64,000 bases of DNA. It comes from Alternaria dauci (lineage: Eukaryota > Ascomycota > Dothideomycetes > Pleosporales > Pleosporaceae). Below, in pieces: positions 57,229-64,000 of this stretch. The position numbers were made by a program, and so were the translations under genes. The notes under the pieces are model-generated. The model was not told the origin of the DNA. It worked only from the letters and a program-made list of their open reading frames with translations, and ran no database searches. Location of the stretch: assembly GCF_042100115.1 (NCBI RefSeq), contig NC_091272.1, positions 2,914,001 to 2,978,000 of the forward strand. The letters are read 5' to 3'. How positions within the stretch are numbered: the stretch's first letter is position 1; each line of letters opens with the position of its first letter.

Positions 57229-60039
57229 GATGGTGTTGAACCGCCGCAGAGAGAAGACTGGCGAGGCTCCTGGTGTAGTGTTAGCGATGAGTTGTTGTAG
57301 GATAAAGAGAGAGTCTGGTAGCGAGCTGTGTCGCTAGCAGAATCTGTTGGTGTTGACGTACAGTCTTCTCGTTCGCGCCGCCTCTGGAGTAGCCTACGGA
57401 CCCTCTAGAAAGATGTGCTCATTCAAGGAAAAGTGTCGCCGGGGAAGTGTTTGGTGCGTGGTAGCAATGTGTCGCGCTGCGGGTGCTTGTTGCGCGGAGG
57501 CGATGGGAGGGCAGAGAAGGGGCGAGAACGGAAGCGAAGTGTGCGTCGACAGGTGCAGTGCAGCTCGAGGGTGATGGAGCACAGGCAGGCCGGGGCTAAG
57601 TCAATAGATCCGGCGACGCGAGGTCGTTGTTGTTGATGATGATGTCGCGGAGAGTCGAGGTCCCTGGAGACTGGCGGGAAAAGAAAAGCAGGTTGAAACG
57701 GAGCGCAATCAGACAGAACAGGCCAGAACCAGAGCCGAGGAATGCACACGCAGCCTGTGTTCAGGTGGCGGAGGTGACGAGGCGTTGGGTGTCAGAGCCA
57801 GACGGACAGGTCTACCCGTGAGTGTGCAGCACTGCTCGTTTGCACAGCCAGCGAGACAGAGCAAGCGTCGGGTGATGCTGGTGGGCGGGCTGGGGATGCC
57901 GGACAGCCGAGATTGGAAGCGCACGTCCGCTGGGGGGGCTTGGGGACTGTGTCGCAACGAGCAACGCCTGCGACGAAGACAGGACGCGGGAGATGGGGGA
58001 GACGGGGAGGGAGGAGGGGAGGGGAGGACGAGGAGGATGTGAGGGTGAGGGTGAGGATGGGGAGAGCAGAGGGCGGTGATGTGGGTGTATTCGACCACAC
58101 ACCGTTAGCGAGGCCTAGCAGCGAAGGGGCTCTCTGGCAATGGCGAGCCAGCAAGACCGTCGTGATCCGAAGGCCGCACCTGCAATAATGGTTCATTACC
58201 TGACCGTCTATCCACTCATGTGCTATGAAAACTCTGCCTCTTGCAGTTAGTGGGTCATAAACGTCGACTCCCAGCCCGCGTTTTGCGGTGACTGCCACTC
58301 ATGACTCTCGACGCAGGAGCGCTGCAGAGCTGGTGCACAAATCGAGCGCCTTCATGCGTCCCCAGCATGTCCAGGCCAATGAACGCTCACAGGGACCACC
58401 CTCTGCACCTGCGAGGGGAGTGAGCCACGTATCGCCAGTCGCCTCTCCTGCAACCCGGCTTGCCGTCTTCTTCTGGTGCGCCTGCAGTAGCGGCCTTACT
58501 GGTCCGCTGCGCCTTCATGAGCTGCTGTCATCTGAGCTCCCTGGGTTGTGAACAGTGCTCCAGCGCCTTATGAATCTATACACGACACAATTTGCACTGG
58601 CCGACAATTCTCCCTGTGCTCAACGCCTACCGCTAGCACCTCTTCGTCTTGTTTTGTTTTGGGTAGATAGCGCTGCTGCGTCTTGTGTCGTGGTGGACAT
58701 GGCAATGCGCCGGGCCCAAGAATAGCACGGCCACCGCGCACTTCACCATCAACTCGGACCCGTTCGCACTGCGAAAATTGTGCCGCGGCCGCCGTTGAGT
58801 GCTCCTGCGACGTCTAGCCCCAAAGAGTCAGACCTACAGCATCCGCAGGCGGGGCCATGTCCTACCACGATGATGGGGGGGGGGGGGTCTCGCGATCAGC
58901 GCGGCTTATGCAAATCGATCCCAAATCTGAACACCACTGTAGCGTGGCAGCGACAACGTCGGCGGCGAAACCGGAATGCCTTGCGTCTGTCGGCGGGCGT
59001 CATCAACCTCCCCGTCGCCAAATTGCTGCTCGTGCAATCGTCACTCGCAACCCAAGCGCTCGGCGCCCCTCTCTGGGCTCGGTGCTATATCGTAAGCAGG
59101 TGCCCACCGCATGCACCTGGGATGCATGTGAGGATGTTCGAGCCTTCGAGGCCAGCACTTTCTCCACTCACACAGTCTAACATCTTTGCTGACCAGTTCC
59201 TCGGCCTCGGATTGGCCCCTGAGCCCATCAATGTCCGTGGTGACGCTTGCAGCCCTTTACCGTGACTTTCCATCAGGCACCAGAAACATCCCGTCCGTCA
59301 CACTTGTGACTTCACCATCCCACGCCAAAGCCATCATTTGCCTGCCGTGGCGTCGAGTGCCATGTCGTCAACAATAAAATCTGGTTGCAGTTTACGTCAG
59401 GGGATGCGGTGAGGGCGAGCGCTATGGGCTGAAGAAGAATGAAAAAAACATGTGCCAGCAAGGAGACGCATGTAGCACATGATTGGCAGACATCGATGCG
59501 GACACGAACTTGATCAAAGTAGCTTAGTGCATGTAGACACGTGATCTGCTCATAAGCCGCCAGCCCGTGAAGATGAGGCTCCAAGGCCAGAGGCAGCAGT
59601 TCCACCCACTGCTTGTAGCAACATTGCGGCCAGGCTTCATAGTAGAGGTTACGCGACCACTGTCAGTCTCGACGATAGCCTTACTCACTTGGGCCACTTC
59701 GCGATGATGCTCAGGCGTTTTGGGCTCGCCCAATGCCCAACGCGTACGATATGCGCTGGCATGCAATGCAGCTAATCCACATCGCATGGCACCAACAAGT
59801 ACACGATAGTTACGAGCGCACGATATCAAGATGACCGGTTTGAATCAAGTGGAAGATGGCGCAGTGACTGCGTAGTTCATTCAGATTCCATGCGTTTCGC
59901 ATGTAGACTCGTAAGACGACCATATACTTAGGTCCAGGATCCCAAACGCCAATGTAAATGCTGATTCCGTGGTATATCCCAAAAGCTTTTCACGCGCCAA
60001 ACCAGAGACGAAAACCAAGAACTTTGACCAATCGACGAT
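57229..60039. other. Long intergenic upstream region of the cyclin gene
   Basis: 2.8 kb between the cyclin start and the RPL7 stop, both minus strand. It has C/T- and G/A-rich stretches (57640-58080), a G12 run at 58876-58887, and many chance frames, but no recognisable protein or RNA gene. The length suggests a complex promoter or a long spliced 5' leader for the cyclin. Confidence 0.45.
58876..58887. repeat. G12 homopolymer
   Basis: Twelve consecutive G residues on the plus strand, a likely site of length variation or of sequencing error. Confidence 0.85.
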
Positions 60040-61086
60040 CTAGTTCATCTGCCTAATCAAATCGTTGATCTTCTCTTCCCGGTTGCCCAAGTCACCACCT
60101 TCGATGAAGTGCTTGAACTTCCTCTTACGGAAGCCGCCGGTAGGGCTGTTAAGCTTGAACGGCCAGAGGAAATTCGAGGCTGCCTTAAAGTTTGGCCCGA
60201 CAGTGCAGATCTCGTGGATGAGATCCTCCATGCAGATCATGCCGTATTTACCCAGGTTCTCTTCGATGATTTCGTTGTCGGTCAGAGGGAGTCGTTGCTT
60301 GTCAACCTTACCATAGCCACGCTCTGCACATGAGTTAGTGTCCGACAATGACATTGAGCTTGGGTCGAAACTTACTGTAGATGAGCTCACGAACCGACTT
60401 TTGGTTTGGGTAGCCATAAGCAACGAACGGCTCAACAATCTTCAGCATCTCCATCGTCGCCTTAGTCAGCTTGATGAAAACGCCGTTATTGATCTGAAGG
60501 AGCCGGAGGAGCTGCAGTGTCTTGCGCTTCTTGGGGTCAATCTTGTTGATACCCTTTATCCGAACGACGAAGGCAAGTTTTGGCTCGGCGGGGACGTAAA
60601 GGCTTTCACTCTTCTTGGCTTCGCGCGACATGCGCACCCGCTCACGCTCAGCATCGCGGTACTCCTTCACATACTTCTCAGCCCTTGTAAAGATGACCTC
60701 GCGCTTCTTCTTGTTCTTGTCTGTCTCATGTCAGCGCTGTTTACAACAGTATGGCATGCATTAACTCCAAAGAGAGCGATTGCATCATTCCCGAAAGATG
60801 GTTAACAGTTCGACAACATTGACCGTAGTCTAGCCGATAGTGTGGTTGTTATAATCATCGTAATCGCCCTCCTGGAGTCTTTCTGAGCATGTGGGGTTGG
60901 CCGTACCTCGCTTTTCGCGTGTTGCGATCGCACGCTCCTCGCGGGCCTTCTCTTGAGACTTCCTCTTCTTGAGGAGGTTCTCAGGCACGAGAGTGACCTC
61001 ACTTTGTGTGGGAACAGTTCTGCAAGGCGCGCGTTAGCTTTGGAAGATGCGTGCGGTGTAGGGACAACTTACGACTTCGACGACAT
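60040..61086 (-). CDS. RPL7: 60S ribosomal protein uL30
   Basis: Exons 61086-61073, 61019-60907, 60720-60376 and 60323-60040 give 251 aa. The basic N-terminus ([18 protein letters not shown]) is followed by [20 protein letters not shown], the core [60 protein letters not shown], and the C-terminal [20 protein letters not shown]. This is uL30 of the large subunit. Intron 2 (60721-60906, 186 bp) is over three times longer than the other two; yeast RPL7A/B introns host box C/D snoRNAs, so it is a candidate host (see findings). Confidence 0.95.
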
Positions 61087-62978
61087 GTTGAAGTGGTGTT
61101 CGAGAAATTCGTCGGAAGCTCAATTTTTGCCAGACCCTTAGCGCCTACGCTAGCCTTTCTGCCCCAAGCGCCAACGCTAAGGTGCTGGGGTCCCACATAA
61201 GCTGCGCCCGTCTGCGGCCGAGGTCTGGAAAACCGTACTGGAATCCCGACTTCCTTCTCGCAACGAGCATGTACTTCACAGCTTGTTTGTTTTTTACAAT
61301 GGCCATATTATGATGCGGCAGAAAAAGTAGCGAGGTGACTATTGAGAAGTCTCCTGCACTACGATTCTCACAGAATGAAGTTGCCCAGCATGTCGAATAC
61401 CTAGGTATCGATGCATTCACATGCACCGGAACTGTCTCTGTGTTGCAGGTGACCTTTGGCGGCACACAAGGTCATGTCGCTTGCTTGCAGCTTTGATATT
61501 TTGCAGCAGTCCTTCCCACCATCTCGGACTCCGAAGATTCCATCAACAGCGAGCAATAGTAACTCGGGAGAACTACAAGCTGCAGGCGATGCGCCTCTGT
61601 TTAGGCCGTCGATAGGCAGCTTCTCTAAGCTTCAAAAGAAGAGTGCTTATCCATCAATGGCTTTCCTTTAGCCGCTTACTTGGGGAGAGAATGGAATTAT
61701 GCTGTCACGATAGCGAACTATCGAGCATGTCAGGTGAGATGCTTCGTGGTTTGGCTAGTTCATCATCAACATGGTTGTTCACACGGTCGTGTTATCTCTA
61801 TTAGTTTATTCTAGAAGACTGGTTACACAGAGAAGGATTTGTATACTGAATTCTCCCTACAACACACCCAGGCGAGAAACTCAAGACCCCAATCCAGAGA
61901 TCTTCGTACAGCCCTGCAAAGTCCTCAGAAGTACAACCCATACCACGGGACATCTCTAGTGAACCGACCTAGTCCTAGTATTCATGTCGCGAATCGTGAA
62001 GTGGCCACCATCGGTCATAAAGAAGATTCGTGTTAGTTCCTCAAGATCAGAATGTCGACACTGGCTCCATTCACCATCGTGTCATGTCTGTGGCCTACCG
62101 GGAGAGCATTTGCATCATAGTTCTCTTCATTATCATTGAAATTCCACAGCATCATGAAGAAGCGCCTCTTATCACGTTCTGCGGCTGAAAGCTTCAATAC
62201 GAAATTAACTCCACAGACCAAAGCCATATTACTACCACGAAGAGTTCACCGAACAACAGCCTCCGTCTGTTCATGAATCCAATGTCACTACTGCATTTGC
62301 CTCAGGCCAATCAACTCTTTTCACCCCCTGATCCTGTGGTTCACGATCAAAGCTCCACAAGACGATATGTGAGCGTGGTCTAGACCTGCCTGAACCCTAA
62401 GATCGTTCGTTTCAAAATGACAGAAGTCGGCCTGCGCCACACTACATGCCATGCCGTCTCGTTTCGTTTGACGATCCCCAGTACCCACATGTTTCGTACC
62501 ATGCTTTACTCGCTTCCAAGCTGTGCTAATGCTAGCTCGAGGCGATTAGCCGTAGCGTCATACATGCTATCGGATGCATTTCGTTGTGTCATTAGAAAAG
62601 GTCCGACAGAGTTTTTGTTGTCATAGTTGGGCTCATATAAGGAATGCAGAATTTTCAAAATAGCCAAATGACTCTGTAGGGTGCAAAATGTCATGACAAT
62701 GCTTTTTGTGAAAAGCAGAATACTCGTACATTGAGGAGGATATCATAAACGCATGATCCTACTCGGATCTTGTTTCCGGAACTCCACGCTGAATGAAACG
62801 CCATTTCCGAGGCATGAACATGCCACCCCATGATGCGTTGATCTCAGCGATGATGACAAAACAACTGAAGAATTCGTGTATGTGAAGGTCGTGATACGAG
62901 TGTGATGGGCGAATAGCAAGATCCACCATGCCGCTGTATACCCCACCTCGTCTTTTTCGTAATCTGGGTACATTTCCT
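61087..62978. other. Intergenic, no supported gene
   Basis: Upstream of RPL7 and downstream of the last gene. Short frames of 60-70 codons occur on both strands (for example 62694-62506 minus) without motifs. The first few hundred bases should hold the RPL7 promoter. Confidence 0.45.
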
Positions 62979-63934
62979 TTAGGGCAGAAAATGCGAATAG
63001 TGACCTGGGACCCTCTGCCTGCACTTTTCGCAGTCCTCCCGATAACCCATGCTGAAACGGCCCATACCCGTGAGTGCACCGCTTCGTTTCCTTCCCCGCG
63101 GCGTTGATGGTGGAGCCAGTGTCGGAGAAGACTCGGTTTCCATTTGATCGGCCGTACTGGTGTGCGAAAAACTAAGTCGCGACAGCTGGGACTGGGTGAG
63201 TGCAGTCGGCGTGTCTGGAATATCCTCGTCCTCTGAGATGGGCGACGGCATACGTCTGCTCCGATCGTCATCTGTGTGCTGCCCTGGTCCCTTCCAAGCT
63301 GGTGAAGGTGCCTGCACCGAAGGTAGGTGCGGGTTGTTCATAGCCATGCCACCTGCTGAGCCACTCATAGGGTATCCTAATCCGTTCATCCCTCCTCTCT
63401 TAAACGTAGGATGTATGGGTGTAGGTATGCGAGCATTATTGTTGATGGTATCTGAGTTGAATAAAGACGGTTGGAGCATAGCCGGTCGCATGAAGTTGTT
63501 GCCAAAGGAGTTGAAGGCGGGCGAATCTGGTGGCTGGCTCCGAACGTCCGTTTCATCGTCGTCGTCCATATCCATGTCCATGTCTGTACCGCTTGACTCT
63601 CTCGATATACGAACAGGACCACCATATATCGAATCTGGCGAGTAGGCTCCTCCGTGTTCTGATTTTGCTGGCGTCATCGATCGGATGTCCGTGAACAATC
63701 TTGGAGGAGACGGCATGTGTGAACCCCGGTGGGGTAGGTTCGAAAGTATTTGGGGACGGAATTGGCCATGGCTGACCATTTCGTGGGTTTCCGGTCGGCA
63801 CTTCTGTGGTACAATTAGCCAAACCCAACAAGAACGTATTGCTGACGTGCCTTGGGGTATCTGTCCTCATCGAAATCCGAGTCTGAATCATCGTCTCGGC
63901 CTCGCTTCCTGGCCATCATCTGAAACATGGACAT
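62979..63934 (-). CDS. Unrecognised acidic protein with conserved Cys-rich C-terminus
   Basis: Exon 1 (63934-63851) encodes an acidic start (ARKRGRDDDSDSDFDEDR); exon 2 (63803-62979) completes 302 aa. The 47-bp intron starts GC, not GT, and ends ACAG after a GCTAAT branch; no GT donor of usable length keeps the frame. Most of the protein is Pro/Ser/Met-rich and disordered. The last 28 residues (GRFSMGYREDCEKCRQRVPG then HYSHFLP) look conserved among ascomycetes, with a CxxC pair; I do not know the function. An upstream in-frame stop supports the chosen start, so the gene is complete in the window. Confidence 0.65.
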
Positions 63935-64000
63935 GGTGACTTTGGGAAATGAGTAATCCTTATGTAGCCGCGTTCAACGCGTTGATAATTCAGACAAGAC

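Noticed and set aside
57709..58298. Pro/Ser-rich minus-strand frames upstream of the cyclin
   Set aside because: They arise from C/T-rich sequence, overlap each other in several frames and have no domain.

Overview
The window is nuclear DNA of a filamentous ascomycete. Genes are dense and on both strands, and most carry short GT-AG introns of about 41-67 bp with GTAAGT/GTATGT donors and CTAAC/CTGAC-like branch sites; a few are longer (115-329 bp). The gene set (fungal bZIP with a DUF3425-type tail, a QDE-1-class RNA-dependent RNA polymerase, a Bni4-like protein, HeLo-type proteins, Sur2, an Fmp30-like enzyme) and the intron style suggest a Dothideomycete, probably Pleosporales. That placement is an inference, since no marker gene is present. 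Exon models were built by hand by requiring consistent reading phase and family similarity across each junction.

Layout. 0-9.4 kb: a membrane-anchored MOSC protein, a bZIP factor, a large multidomain protein (HeLo-like N-terminus, TPR-like region, dsRNA-binding-like segment, complete Rho-type GTPase at the C-terminus) and a phytanoyl-CoA dioxygenase-like enzyme. 9.4-14.5 kb: a gene-poor stretch with two tRNA genes. tRNA-Gly(GCC) has a normal anticodon-loop intron. tRNA-Arg(UCG) has the normal intron plus a second 51-nt insert in the T arm that looks like a spliceosomal intron. 14.5-27.6 kb: Bni4-like protein, a decayed coding stretch, ribosomal protein S25, a cytochrome b5-like haem protein, Gtr2 (RagC/D), a polytopic membrane protein and Swc5. 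27.9-35.7 kb: RNA-dependent RNA polymerase, TCTP and sphingolipid C4-hydroxylase Sur2. 36-44.5 kb: an unrecognised 567-aa protein, a MidA/NDUFAF7 methyltransferase, a CDK11-type kinase, an RNPS1-like splicing factor and profilin. 45-53.3 kb: a HeLo-pseudokinase protein, a metallophosphoesterase, ribosomal protein S14, prephenate dehydrogenase and an NAPE-PLD/Fmp30-like metallohydrolase. 53.3-64 kb: sparse, with a Clg1-like cyclin, ribosomal protein L7 and an unrecognised acidic protein with a probable GC-AG intron.

Most genes are unrelated housekeeping functions: translation (uS11, eS25, uL30, TCTP, tRNAs), TORC1 signalling (Gtr2), splicing (RNPS1-like, CDK11), chromatin (Swc5), complex I assembly, sphingolipid and aromatic amino acid synthesis, and cytoskeleton (profilin, Bni4-like). 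They do not form a biosynthetic cluster. Two genes have architectures linked to fungal self/non-self recognition: the HeLo-like GTPase fusion at 3.4-7.5 kb and the HeLo-pseudokinase at 45-47 kb. The strongest candidate for something undescribed is the doubly interrupted tRNA-Arg gene.
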